Source: Hamiltosporidium magnivora (lineage: Eukaryota; Microsporidia; Dubosqiidae). From it: DNA of 13,588 nucleotides. Within the stretch, counting starts at the first letter, position 1. Every line of letters starts with the position of its first letter. The position numbers were made by a program, and so were the translations under genes. Location: contig PITI01000366.1 in assembly GCA_004325065.1 (NCBI GenBank), positions 1 through 13,588 on the forward strand, in the 5' to 3' direction. Below the pieces are notes generated by a model. That model had not been told where the DNA came from. It made no database searches and saw only the letters and a list, made by a program, of their open reading frames with translations. This document shows, piece after piece, positions 1-9,160 of the stretch.

Positions 1-126
1 CTCCTCTGCCATCCCGTATTTTACTTGTAAAAAGTCTTTTATTAGTGCAAGATGGGTTTTATTATCATTCTCCACCTTAAGGATTGCTGCTCTTCTGGTC
101 GATGTTTCTTTAGATTTTTCCAGACC
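1..126 (-). other. Possible partial coding or transposon fragment
   Basis: Read on the minus strand, one frame stays open for 42 codons from base 126 to the window edge, entering after a TGA at 129-127. The peptide is charged and includes the segments TRRAAILKVENDNKTH and KDFLQVKYGMAEE. There is no ATG before the last few codons, so if real it is either 5'-truncated or an internal part of a gene or element lying mostly outside the window. The base composition changes abruptly near base 125, from clearly richer in G and C to the AT-rich background. I recognise no family. An open frame of this length can arise by chance, so the composition step is the better evidence. Confidence 0.28.
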
Positions 127-130
127 TCAT

Positions 131-1577
131 TAATATATATTTATTCATATAAACATAAATTGATTTTATAAAATGAATGTAATTATACAGAAACTAACAA
201 ATCATATTAAGAGTAATGACCAAATCTTCAAAAAATATAGATACTAGATTTCTATAGATTTAAAATGAATTTATAGAGTTTTAAAAACCAATGAAATAAT
301 AGTGTCATAAATCTATTTTTAATTTTTGAATGAGTTATTACTTAAAAAAACCTATATAACTAATTATGAAGCAAATATTTTTATTTAAAAATCACATTTT
401 ATATTAAACTTGTAAAAAATTAATAACTATTTGTAGTATAATAATAACAGTGCTTCTACTTTTAAGAACATAAAACTACTTTAAAACAATAATTATCAAG
501 TATATTTAATTCTATAAAAATTCATCTAAGAAATTTTGTTTAGTTTAATATTTTCAAAGGTTGATATTTTCTGCTATTTGTATGTTATATTCTTAAAGGT
601 AAAATTTATTGTTCGCCTTTATTTTTGACTTAATCCTATGACTTTTTATACTTACATATTAATAGAAATTTAATTTGACTAAAAATCAGTATTTGTTTTA
701 TGGCTTATTAAATCTAAAAAAAATTTAAAATTTAACTCATGAATTTATACATTATAATTAAAGTTATCTCGGTTAAATATAATTTGATATTCAAATTCTG
801 AAAATAAAAAGTCTGAACTTTAACAAAAATAAAGAAACCGAAAATATTTTTAGCCTCTCTATATATTGATTTAGACATGGATATTTTGTAAATTAAAGTT
901 TATATTATGATTTTGATTTATCACATTGATGAATGACTGTAAATTACTATTTTATCAATTTTTTAACGAACAGTAAATATAGTCACTAACGTTTTTTTAT
1001 AATCGATTCAAAGTTATACAATTTGCATCATTATTTCATATTTTTTGGGTAACTATTTGAATCTCGGAAATCTTGGCTATTTTTTTAATTTTATATGCCG
1101 ATTTGGTTACTTGATACGCTTTTATGTTCCGAAATAGAAAAAAATATTATCTAGTAATTAAAAGAATTATCTTCGTACAAATTTTATGAGCTTTGCAATG
1201 CCACGTGCAAATAAACCATGAATATTGAATCATTAAGAAATTTATAGCGTAAAATCTAACTAGTTATTAACCAGAATCCTAATTTCTAATGTTTTTAGAA
1301 ATTTATGCAAATGAAGTTGACGAACTTTTAAATTCGAATTTAACAGATAAACTGAACTTTTTATCATTATAACTGATCATAGAAATGTGAAAATATAAAA
1401 AATAACTTGGCTTATATCCAAGTTTTGTGAATAAAATCATCGTTTCTTCAAGAAAGAATCTTTAGTTTAAAAATGAATTGTTGCCTACAAAAATATAATG
1501 AATCCATAGTTAAACACATTTCATTAAATATATCGATTACCTAAAATTTTTATTCCTTTTACCCCCTTTCCCTTATT
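131..1577. other. AT-rich intergenic region, no gene seen
   Basis: About 1.4 kb of very AT-rich sequence with frequent stops in the frames inspected. I see no tRNA-like box B, no recognisable RNA gene and no relation to the tandem array at the other end of the window. A 16-bp perfect palindrome centred on TTCGAA lies at 1328-1343 but is unremarkable at this composition. The C-rich leader of the next gene closes the region. Confidence 0.55.
1562..1572 (+). promoter_or_regulatory. C-rich start-proximal motif of the 44-codon gene
   Basis: CCCCCTTTCCC ends five bases before the ATG at 1578. It is a striking C-rich run in sequence that otherwise has almost no C clusters. uS3 has CCC at exactly the same five-base distance, and the ATRIP-like gene has CCC seven bases upstream. 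C-rich motifs close to the start codon are described in microsporidia and associated with transcription initiation; the assignment here is inference from position and recurrence. Confidence 0.55.
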
Positions 1578-1712
1578 ATGGATTCAGAAACAAATTTAAA
1601 AAACTGTTTAGACAATTACAATGAAATTTTAATAGATTTTAAAAACACTATAAAAGAATCCATAAATTTACTTGAAACCTTTAAAAACAAAGTGGTTGGA
1701 AATAAACAATAA
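1578..1712 (+). CDS. Small coiled-coil protein, 44 residues, unknown function
   Basis: An ATG at 1578 opens a frame that ends at TAA 1710-1712. Leu7, Leu11, Tyr14, Leu18, Phe21, Ile25, Ser28, Leu32 and Phe35 fall on a continuous a/d heptad pattern, so nearly the whole chain is predicted to be one amphipathic helix or short coiled coil, with a polar N-terminus and a Lys-rich C-terminal tail. There is no signal peptide or membrane segment. The main support for a real gene is the C-rich motif five bases before the ATG, the same arrangement as uS3, which starts 136 bases downstream on the same strand. Very small coiled-coil subunits occur in complexes such as DASH and Mediator, but nothing here allows such an assignment. 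It is short enough that a chance frame cannot be excluded, and it might instead be an upstream frame in the uS3 transcript. Confidence 0.5.
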   Translation: MDSETNLKNCLDNYNEILIDFKNTIKESINLLETFKNKVVGNKQ

Positions 1713-1840
1713 TTTTTTTTTTAGTTTTAAATTATTGCTTTTCATAGTTTTTTTTAATACAAAAAATTTCATTTCAGTTTTTTAGAAAAATAAATTTGTA
1801 TTTTTAAATTTTTAAATTTTTTTTATATTTTTTAGTTGAA

Positions 1841-1843
1841 CCC
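1841..1843 (+). promoter_or_regulatory. CCC motif before the uS3 start
   Basis: GAACCCATAAA immediately precedes the ATG at 1849, placing CCC five bases upstream, identical in spacing to the preceding small gene. The stretch between 1713 and 1840 is mostly T and A runs. The motif supports the chosen start for uS3, which also agrees with the family N-terminus. Confidence 0.5.
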
Positions 1844-1848
1844 ATAAA

Positions 1849-2508
1849 ATGGAAAATCAATCCACCATTGCACGTTTCATCCAGTCTGGTATTAAATACG
1901 CAGAAATAAATGAATTTCTATCCAAAGAATTAAGAGAAGAAGGATTCTCAAGTATGTCAATGAATTCATATAATCTTCCTATTCAAATCACTATAAGAGC
2001 ATTAAAGACACACGAAATAGCAGGCGATAAAAAAACACGTATAAAAGCTTTACAATCTGTTATTGCACAGCGTTTAAATGTTCAAGAGACTGATGTGGTG
2101 ATTGCATTAGAATCTGTGCAAAATAAAGGTTTATGTCCTTTCATTCAAGCTGATTCGATTAGACAGAAAATACAGGCCAATATTCCATTTAAAAGAGCTG
2201 TAAATGGAGCCATACGAACCATAAAAGAGGCAGGAGCACAAGGTGTAATGGTAGTAGTAAGTGGTAAATTAAAGGGACAAAGAGCAAAAAGCGTAAAATT
2301 TTCTGATGGTGTTCTTCTTCACTCTGGTCAGCCTTGTGAGGATTACGTTAGAAAAGGATTTACCTCAATACTTCTTAAGACAGGTGTTATTGGTATTAAA
2401 GTATATATTATGTTGCCTTATGATAAAGACAATATTAACGGTCCTAATAAGGAGATGGTGGATAAAATAAGAGTTTTTGACAATAAAGATGAAATGATAA
2501 TTATTTAA
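1849..2508 (+). CDS. RPS3: Small-subunit ribosomal protein uS3 (eukaryotic RPS3)
   Basis: A component of the 40S ribosomal subunit near the mRNA entry channel. The 219-residue chain is collinear with eukaryotic RPS3. FIQSGIKYAEINEFLSKEL (10-28) matches the family start. A KH-type RNA-binding domain spans roughly 20-95. The hallmark SGKLKGQRAKS (138-148) is followed by an HSG at 158-160, and GVIGIKVYIMLP at 179-190 is the conserved C-terminal strand. The protein ends just after the KDE of the family (213-215), so the variable tail of other eukaryotes (human is 243 residues) is missing, in keeping with the shortened ribosomal proteins of microsporidia. Oddity: the KH loop, usually GEKG, reads GDKK at 59-62, losing the last glycine. 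No intron is needed: the frame is complete from ATG to TAA. The gene lies 136 bases after a small same-strand frame and has its own CCC leader. Confidence 0.96.
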   Translation: MENQSTIARFIQSGIKYAEINEFLSKELREEGFSSMSMNSYNLPIQITIRALKTHEIAGDKKTRIKALQSVIAQRLNVQETDVVIALESVQNKGLCPFIQADSIRQKIQANIPFKRAVNGAIRTIKEAGAQGVMVVVSGKLKGQRAKSVKFSDGVLLHSGQPCEDYVRKGFTSILLKTGVIGIKVYIMLPYDKDNINGPNKEMVDKIRVFDNKDEMIII

Positions 2509-4634
2509 TTAAAATTCAATATTTTTATAGATTTAATTCTCTTTTATTCCAAAATTTTATAAAAATACAGAGGGAATGATAATTTTAATTAAAATTTAAT
2601 GGTTTTTTTTCTTTGATTCTTTTCTATGATTTCCTTCAAAATTTTGTGGATTTTAAAGTTTATATTTGTTGCTACTTTGAATTTCATTTTTTTAATTTGA
2701 AATACGATTTAGAGGAAAGATAAATTTATAAAAATTGCAATAAAATTGCTAGAAAAATCAATAAAATATTGTAGAATACATGATTCTCTTGATTTTTTTC
2801 AGGTAAAAAAGCTTTTGAAGAAGAATATTTTATTATACAAAAAATTAGTCGTTACGTTTTTCGATTCTTGGCGAAGTGATTTGCAACTATGTCAGTTAAA
2901 AACCGAATGTGCGTTCGTTCTTAGATAAATTAATATTATATTTGGGACTATACGCTATTTTTAGGCCATGTTTTACTTCGTATTAAATTTAAATCCTACC
3001 TTTTTATTTTAGCTTCCTGTGTTATTCATATATCTCTAAGCTCGAAATCTTTAAGATTACCAACTCCTCTCCTTGGGGATCATGCTATACATTCATTAAA
3101 TGACTCACGGTTCAGATAATTTAGAGGTTTTCCCTTTATAGTGTCTTTTTTTATCTTTGACGATGTTACTCTAAAGTATTTTTACTCTGAGTAAAATAAT
3201 GTGACAGTATTGTTGGTTCAACTGCTCCTGCTCCTTAAATTTTTATTTCGATATTGTAGAAGGAGCTTCTTTTATTTTTGAATTCTTCGTATAGATTATT
3301 TTTACTTACATTCATATTCTAGAATAAACTTTCAAGGTTAATCATTTTTTATTTTCGCTGGTTGATTTCAATTTCTGATAGCAAATATTTGCCTTTCGTC
3401 TTCATTTTACATATTATTCTAGGTTCATAAGAGAAATTTTCTATGAAGCCTTAGTCTGAGGATTTGGTTGTAATTTGAATCCGAAAGCGCAGTTTCCCAG
3501 CTAAATTAACCTAATAAGATAAATAGAGCATCACAGACACATATATGAAGATCTTAATCGAATCTTGTTTCTAATAATTAATTTTTATCCCAAGTTAAAT
3601 GCTTTTCACCGGGTAAATAAATTATAACAAGTATATATTTCGATTTTTGATTTATATATTGACAAATAATTTAATCATAAAAATCTACAAAAATTTCTAA
3701 ATATTTTTGTTAATTTGACACATTAATCAAATTATCAGAAGGTCTTGAATATACTATTTATCTAAAGGTATCAGATAGGTTTTATTGTATTCTATAATCC
3801 AAATAAAAACTCACAAACATTTTTCTATAAAGATGTTAATGATTTTAAATAAATTTTTAAATTAACTACGAATATAGCTTTACTGAAAATTCTAAATTTA
3901 TATGATTATGCATTCAATACCTATGTTAGCAAACCAACAATGTATTCACGACTTACAAAACATGATAAAATAATATCAAAATTTTCTGCGAAATTTTTAT
4001 ATCAAATCTATTTTAAATTCAAATGCAATAGTAAATAGAGCTATTAGAACCTTTTATTGTATCTTTTCAAAAATAACTAAATTCGATTGAAGAAACCGTG
4101 TTTTAGACCAATTCTACTAGCCGCTTTATATAGGCACAAAAAATGCTAATAATATATTTTCTTTAAAGACAACTATTATTGTCAAAAATATACTCTTGGT
4201 GTGAGAAATTATATTAAATAATATACAAAAAATAGGCTGTTTAATAATCAAATACAATACTGCTACTTTGGCGGGAGTTTTTTTAACATATCAAGCATTT
4301 TATCAAAACAAACTAATAAACTACAAATTGATAAATTTAAGAATTATAGCTGTGAAAAAAAGCGAAATTAGCGCGTTAAAAGTAGAACAAAAACCTCAAA
4401 GACCAATAAATTTTGTATAAATGTTTTATAGATATTTCTGTTTTTCTGATTATGAAATTCTAAAATACTTTCCTTAAATGACTGGCCTTATATTTTCCTA
4501 GTTTTTAATCATAATAATTAATCTAAAAATATATTTTATAATAACAGAGAACATTCATTTTGATCTTTTTATATTTTTATCGATAATTAAAATTTTTTTA
4601 TACACTTTATATAAAGCTCCAAAAAAAAATTAGT
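2509..4634. other. AT-rich intergenic region, no convincing gene
   Basis: About 2.1 kb between uS3 and the 764-residue gene. The frames seen here lack good starts: one of 60 codons at 2746-2928 begins only at TTG, and one open stretch of 71 codons at 4205-4417 contains no ATG. The part at about 2930-3560 is slightly less AT-rich but shows no RNA family I know. TTTGGCGGGA at 4267-4276 equals an E2F-type consensus and is the most GC-rich decamer nearby. I compared the region with the tandem array units (similar in length) and did not find convincing collinear matches. Confidence 0.5.
4608..4615 (+). promoter_or_regulatory. TATA-like element before the 764-residue gene
   Basis: TATATAAA sits inside a 12-bp perfect palindrome, CTTTATATAAAG (4605-4616), about 20 bases before the ATG at 4635, followed by CTCC at 4617-4620. 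Short distances between TATA-like boxes and the start codon are usual in microsporidia. In sequence this AT-rich the element could be fortuitous; the CTCC is a weaker version of the CCC motif of the other genes. Confidence 0.3.
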
Positions 4635-6929
4635 ATGATACCAATTTGCAGAAAAAGTTTCTTTCGGTTCTATATATACATGTTTATTAAGGTAGCAATG
4701 TCATCTGACATTTGGTCTCATTTATATCAACACCAAATAAACGGTTTAAATTTGACTGGAAATTCTGATGAAAGCTGTTCTGCTAGAATTCCAGATTCAA
4801 GCACTTATACAACAAGACCGCGAGATCTTCATTCATTTACAAATCAATATAAACCTTCAAACCGCTTTAGTCCGTATAATATACTACCGAGCTTACATAC
4901 ACTGTCTCGGTATAGGAACTACCATTACCCATGCGGTACATTTTCCCCATTTAATTTTCCAAGCCACTCATATACTATAAATTCGAGTCATGGTTTTGCA
5001 AGCACAAAATATCAGCAAGATACATTGCGACGAGATTTCAATTCAGTTCCGTATCCAACATTTCAAACCAGCAATTCAGAAATTAAAGGTAATGAGAATT
5101 CTACAAATCAAGATTTACACATAGATAACACTGATAGTGCTAACATAAATGATGCGGTGGGGTCTATCACTGATAAAAACACTGAATTAAAAACTTCACG
5201 GGAAGATATCGCGTTTAATAATGCGGAAAATTCAATAATCGAAGAAAGTAATTTAGATTTGAGAGGATGTATGAATAATACGAGGTATTCAGATAATTTC
5301 CAAGGTTCCTATTCAGATGCACTATTTCGAAATAGTAGCGATGATCAAGCCATAATTTCTAATGCAGAAAATACTACCACATGCGTAAATACTAATGCAA
5401 CCCAAAATATTTCGGAAGCGAATCTGTCTGCTGAACCATCAGAAAAAGAATGGAATAATATGATTGCAAAAACCGTCAAATATGTAGCAACAGCAGATCA
5501 TTCAGAATTATTATGGAGAGTCAAACTCGAAGATAGAAATAAAATGATTGCCGAAAATTATAAAACCTATTTTCGTGAATTTTCAATAACGCTGTTTAAG
5601 AAAACAAACATGAAAACATTAGATAAGTTGAAACATATGCAATGCGAATACGAAAATATCTTAGAATTATTGATAGGAAGTGAAACATGGAATCTGCCTC
5701 AACGGCACGGAATGCTCGCCAATATATTATCGGATAACAAAACTAATCTTCTAAACTGTGAAAGCTTGATAGATACCAAAGAAACACAAATTCCATTAGA
5801 TTTAATTATTTGGAATATGAATATTATCTTGCAGAATTTTTTTAACGAAGAAAAAACACCCATTTCACAAACTGAATCAAGTTTTCTTAATTTGACCTAT
5901 TCTGCACATGATTTAGAGCATATGTTCGCAGATGCAATAAAATTGATTGAAAAATGCGATACAGAAATCACAGAAGTATATAAAATATGTTGTGCATTTG
6001 TGGATTATGAAAAGAAACTATTCGGGGATATGAGTAAACATGAAATAGTTGCATCGCTGAAAATACCTACAATAGCAGAAACATTTTCTAAATTAAAAAG
6101 ATGTATGGAATTAAATAAAGTTTATGAAATATCAGTTTTCATAGAGCTGCACACAAAGGATCCAATACGGTTTTTAAAACAACATTATCTGGTTTCAACA
6201 GTTTTTCTTTTAAATGCGCTATTAATTTATTTAAATGAAATTGATTATAGAGAATTGTATGTTCATTCTGATAAAAAAAACTATATGCACAAAAGATCTG
6301 AGATGAGTAAAAAGGCTTTCTATATCGGGCAGCTGTTTGAAAGATTACAAAGGAATATCGAAGGTAACGATTTAAAAGCGGATTTTTATGGAGTTTTAAA
6401 CTGTTTTCGGTATCATTTTAAAGCTAATACTCGTCAAGGAAATAGAAATACTCTCTTGCTAGTACAAATACCTACTTTAATAGCAATGGTAGTGGACAAA
6501 TCTTTTTGCTTTACAGAAAAGCACTTTAAAGAGTTGGCTTCGTTTATTTTATATAGCATTAAAAATAAGGATTGCGGCTGCTCTGAATTCTATAATGACA
6601 AATTTGAATACTTTTTGGAAAAAAATCTTTCTTCCTTTGGTTCTATATACAAACATGTTAAATCTTTCGTAAAAGACTACAAAGGAGTAGCTAGAAGAAA
6701 TTCCAAAATTATTAAAATGAGCTGGGCCTTCCAAAATATATTAAAAAATCTATCAGTAGAATGTGAGAAACAATTAAACAAAAATATTCAGTTAAAAAGG
6801 CTATATATTTTACAGTTGTATTGGATTTCTACCTTTCAATATAAATGTTTGGCATTTTATGCAAACCATGATAATTTTTGTATGATGGTAAGCAATATTC
6901 ATAGAAGAATAGAATTATATTATGATTGA
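4635..6929 (+). CDS. Orphan 764-residue protein, disordered N-terminus, helical C-terminus
   Basis: A single uninterrupted frame of 764 codons in AT-rich DNA is far beyond chance, so this is a real gene, but I do not recognise the family. Residues 1-22 carry three possible starts (Met1, Met16, Met22). The first is chosen because it lies behind the TATA-like box and CTCC; MSSD at 22 is a plausible alternative that would remove an aromatic-rich leader. Residues about 30-265 are low-complexity: first rich in Ser, Pro, Tyr, Phe and Asn (about 60-130), then in Asn, Asp, Ser and Glu. From about 270 to the end the chain is rich in Leu, Ile, Lys and Glu and looks like continuous helices. Two hydrophobic stretches, 519-533 and 606-620, are borderline in length for membrane segments and may be buried helices. 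No enzyme motif is visible. It shows no resemblance to the ATRIP-like gene. The TGA stop overlaps an AATAAA. Confidence 0.88.
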   Translation: MIPICRKSFFRFYIYMFIKVAMSSDIWSHLYQHQINGLNLTGNSDESCSARIPDSSTYTTRPRDLHSFTNQYKPSNRFSPYNILPSLHTLSRYRNYHYPCGTFSPFNFPSHSYTINSSHGFASTKYQQDTLRRDFNSVPYPTFQTSNSEIKGNENSTNQDLHIDNTDSANINDAVGSITDKNTELKTSREDIAFNNAENSIIEESNLDLRGCMNNTRYSDNFQGSYSDALFRNSSDDQAIISNAENTTTCVNTNATQNISEANLSAEPSEKEWNNMIAKTVKYVATADHSELLWRVKLEDRNKMIAENYKTYFREFSITLFKKTNMKTLDKLKHMQCEYENILELLIGSETWNLPQRHGMLANILSDNKTNLLNCESLIDTKETQIPLDLIIWNMNIILQNFFNEEKTPISQTESSFLNLTYSAHDLEHMFADAIKLIEKCDTEITEVYKICCAFVDYEKKLFGDMSKHEIVASLKIPTIAETFSKLKRCMELNKVYEISVFIELHTKDPIRFLKQHYLVSTVFLLNALLIYLNEIDYRELYVHSDKKNYMHKRSEMSKKAFYIGQLFERLQRNIEGNDLKADFYGVLNCFRYHFKANTRQGNRNTLLLVQIPTLIAMVVDKSFCFTEKHFKELASFILYSIKNKDCGCSEFYNDKFEYFLEKNLSSFGSIYKHVKSFVKDYKGVARRNSKIIKMSWAFQNILKNLSVECEKQLNKNIQLKRLYILQLYWISTFQYKCLAFYANHDNFCMMVSNIHRRIELYYD

Positions 6930-6934
6930 ATAAA
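6929..6934 (+). terminator. AATAAA overlapping the stop codon of the 764-residue gene
   Basis: AATAAA begins on the last base of the TGA stop and is followed by a T-rich tract at about 6946-6969. A polyadenylation signal so close to the stop fits the very short 3' ends of microsporidian transcripts. The hexamer is common in AT-rich DNA, so the position rather than the sequence is the argument. Confidence 0.4.
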
Positions 6935-6989
6935 GACAAGTTGCATTTTTTATTTCTTTTATTTTTTTTGAATATTTAGCCTATTACAA

Positions 6990-7800
6990 CTTTAAAATTA
7001 TTATCAGAAATTATTACACTGCAGATATATTTTATTAGTTCGAATAAAGGTCAGAAGAAAACTACTCGGAATTCAATAGTTAAGAAATATTTAAATTTTT
7101 TTTTCATTTTGAAATTTAACTGACAAAACCGTCTTAATTTTTCTCTCGAAAACGAATTATTAAGAAAAATTTTAGTTTGCCCTATAAAGCGCAAATAAGA
7201 GTTATATCATGCTTGTGATTTTCATTGTGTCCGATCATGATGTCTTTAAGCTTATAATTTATGGTTTTATTTCTTTAAAACAATGATTTTGTTTAGGAAT
7301 TTTTTTTCTTAATTTATAAAAAACGAGTAGTAGATAAGTTTTCGAAATTACAGACCTTAAAAGCAAAGTTCCAAATAGGTTTTTTGCTTTGTACAGTCTT
7401 TAACTCTGCAATCATCCAGGCTTTTGTACTCTGATAACTCCTTAATAAATCAAGATTAAGATCTAAATAACGCGCAAATAGTTTCAAAAAACGAAGCAAT
7501 AAAATACTAATGATTTTTTTGGCTCTAATATTATAAAGGCATTAAAAAAAGAGTATATAATATTTATTTCCAGGTAGTTTTCAGTAATTTATAAAGTAAA
7601 TTTTGACATAGATTGGTATTGAAATCATCATAAAAAAATGATACATATTTAAAAGAATTAAATTATCGAACCAAATATAAAACCGATATAGTTGAATTTA
7701 AACTAGTTCTTTATGTTAGATATATAGTTATAAGAAAAAAGGATTGATTTAACCCAAAATACGAGAAAGGACTATAATAATCTAAATCGGCGTTGGTCTA
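6990..7800 (+). repeat. Spacer repeat, copy 0 (most diverged)
   Basis: This stretch follows the 764-residue gene and is alignable with the other spacers only in blocks. AAATTACAGACC ending at 7356 corresponds to AAATTGCAGACC ending at 13566 in copy 3, with similar T-rich sequence before it. TGTACA at about 7390 corresponds to TGTACA at 9300 in copy 1. Bases 7681-7720 align without gaps to 9661-9700, sharing ACCGAT, TAGT and TTTATGTTA at the same relative places. Its boundaries are uncertain. The minus-strand 61-codon frame at 7314-7499 starts at TTG and is not taken as a gene. Confidence 0.45.
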
Positions 7801-7959
7801 GTAAAAATATGTTTATAATTGTTAAGGAACAATTATTTTTCGTTTCACAGACATCAATTCATTGCTTATGAAAAAATATAAGACTTGGTTGTGTAAGACT
7901 ATTTGAAATCACACACTATCTTAATATTTGAATGGATTCTTCGAAGTAATAAAAAAAAT

Positions 7960-8990
7960 GCAAATTATTCCAATTACAAAAATGACTAGTTGTAAGAAAC
8001 GTCATACCAAAATTTATTTCGCACATATTAAGCTGATAGAAAATAATTTTACTATATATTTTTTATATAGGGATAAGATTTGAGGAAATGCTTCAAAAAG
8101 ACTACTGGGGTTCGTAATTACTATAAAGAGAAGTTTGCACGTACGGTTGCTTTAAATTCTTTTGAAATACATGTAATAGAATTGTAAAATATAATAAGGC
8201 GAGATGAAGGTCGAAAGCAAAGTAAATATCACTTTTCTAACTGAACATACCCTTCAAGGAACGAAATATAACATGAATCCAAAAGATGCCTGTTTCTATT
8301 AAATAAAGAAACTTCATAGAGGAAAATAGTAGAAATGATGATCTAGGCTAGAAAGTCTCAGAATGAAGCAAAAATAAAAAATTAGTAATCAGGTTGAATT
8401 GATACTATTTACTCATAGGCTTATGACGCAAATCAGGACTACTATAAACGTTTCGCGTGATACTCAAGCTATAATTATGTGTTTTGACTGAGCAAACAAA
8501 AGAAAAACATATACAAACGGAAAAAAATTATTGATATAAAAAAGTTACGTTCTAGTATTTCTAATATTTCTTAGAGTAGATTATCAGAAAGGAAACTTTT
8601 GTTTGTACAAAACCTTCAAATTAGATTATTTATCAGATTAATTCGAAATTTACAAACAAAAAGTGTTATTAAAAGGTATTCTTAAGAAATATAACCATTC
8701 AGCTACCGAAGAAAAATTTTACATATAAAATTTTGGAGGCAACTACTTAAAGATAATAATATTCCTGAATTGCTCTGCTTTCGAATGTTTTTAAACTATC
8801 TGAAATTCATACGCAATCATAGTCGCCTATGATAAAGTTTGAATATTGATCTACAATATGATAAAAATATATAACGAATAGTTGTGTTTAAAAATATAGA
8901 TTGCATTTAAAATATGATATCCGAACACTATTTCTTAATTTATGAATCTATGAAAATTATTTACTGGCTTTCCAATCTGAAATCTGTGAT
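7960..8990 (-). pseudogene. Decayed ATRIP-like gene, unit 0
   Basis: Collinear with the intact gene at 10116-11159 in the same orientation but with no long frame left. Landmarks in order: the 3' end, where GTCATACCAAAATTTATTT (about 7999-8017) corresponds to TCATCACCAAACATATTTTT near 10139. Then TTTTGGAGGCAACTA (8731-8745) corresponds to TTTTGGATACAACTG (10776-10790), followed in both by a weakly conserved stretch ending in TTGAATACC-like and CTTTCGAATG/CTTTGAATG. Finally TTTAAGAGTTTTAATCTGATA near 9003 corresponds to the leader TTTTTAGGGCTTTAAAATCT at 11161. The start codon itself is not preserved. The many substitutions and gaps mark it as the oldest copy in the window. Ends are estimates. 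Confidence 0.5.
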
Positions 8991-9144
8991 AGGAGAAGCT
9001 ATTTAAGAGTTTTAATCTGATAAAATTTTCATACATTATAAAATTTTCATATATTTATTAGTGGGGGTGAATAAACACAATAAAAACTTTCTACTTTACA
9101 ATGAGCGTGTATAATTGATATGAAGATCATTTTTGAGGTTTTGC

Positions 9145-9160
9145 GTGGGGATAGAACCAC
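9145..9160 (+). other. Conserved 16-base hairpin in spacer copy 1
   Basis: GTGG, an 8-base loop, then CCAC. The same geometry occurs at 13439-13454 in copy 3 (GTGG/CCAC with a changed loop) and at 11330-11345 in copy 2 as GTGA/TTAC. The copy 2 version replaces one G-C pair by A-U on both sides and another by G-U, so pairing is kept despite three changed bases. This pattern hints at a transcribed, structured element. Confidence 0.4.

Noticed and set aside
1328..1343. 16-bp perfect palindrome TTAAATTCGAATTTAA
   Set aside because: Nearly all A and T; palindromes of this kind are common at this composition and nothing nearby gives it meaning.
2746..2928. 60-codon plus-strand frame after uS3
   Set aside because: It begins only at TTG, has no CCC leader and no recognisable pattern; frames of this size are expected by chance.
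2509..4634. A further unit of the tandem array, suggested by the 2.1 kb length
   Set aside because: A few short resemblances (for example TTCATTTT-ATC near 4554) were found, but no ordered series of landmarks.
4768..4980. 70-codon plus-strand frame
   Set aside because: It overlaps the 764-residue gene in another frame and has no independent support.
6549..6734. 61-codon minus-strand frame
   Set aside because: Antisense shadow of the 764-residue gene with a TTG start.
7314..7499. 61-codon minus-strand frame
   Set aside because: It starts at TTG, sits inside diverged spacer copy 0 and is not preserved in other copies.
7909..7920. Exact 12-base match ATCACACACTAT to spacer copy 1 near 9557
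   Set aside because: Its offset of about 1650 bases is not collinear with the other matches of spacer copy 0 (about 1920-1980), so it is probably chance.
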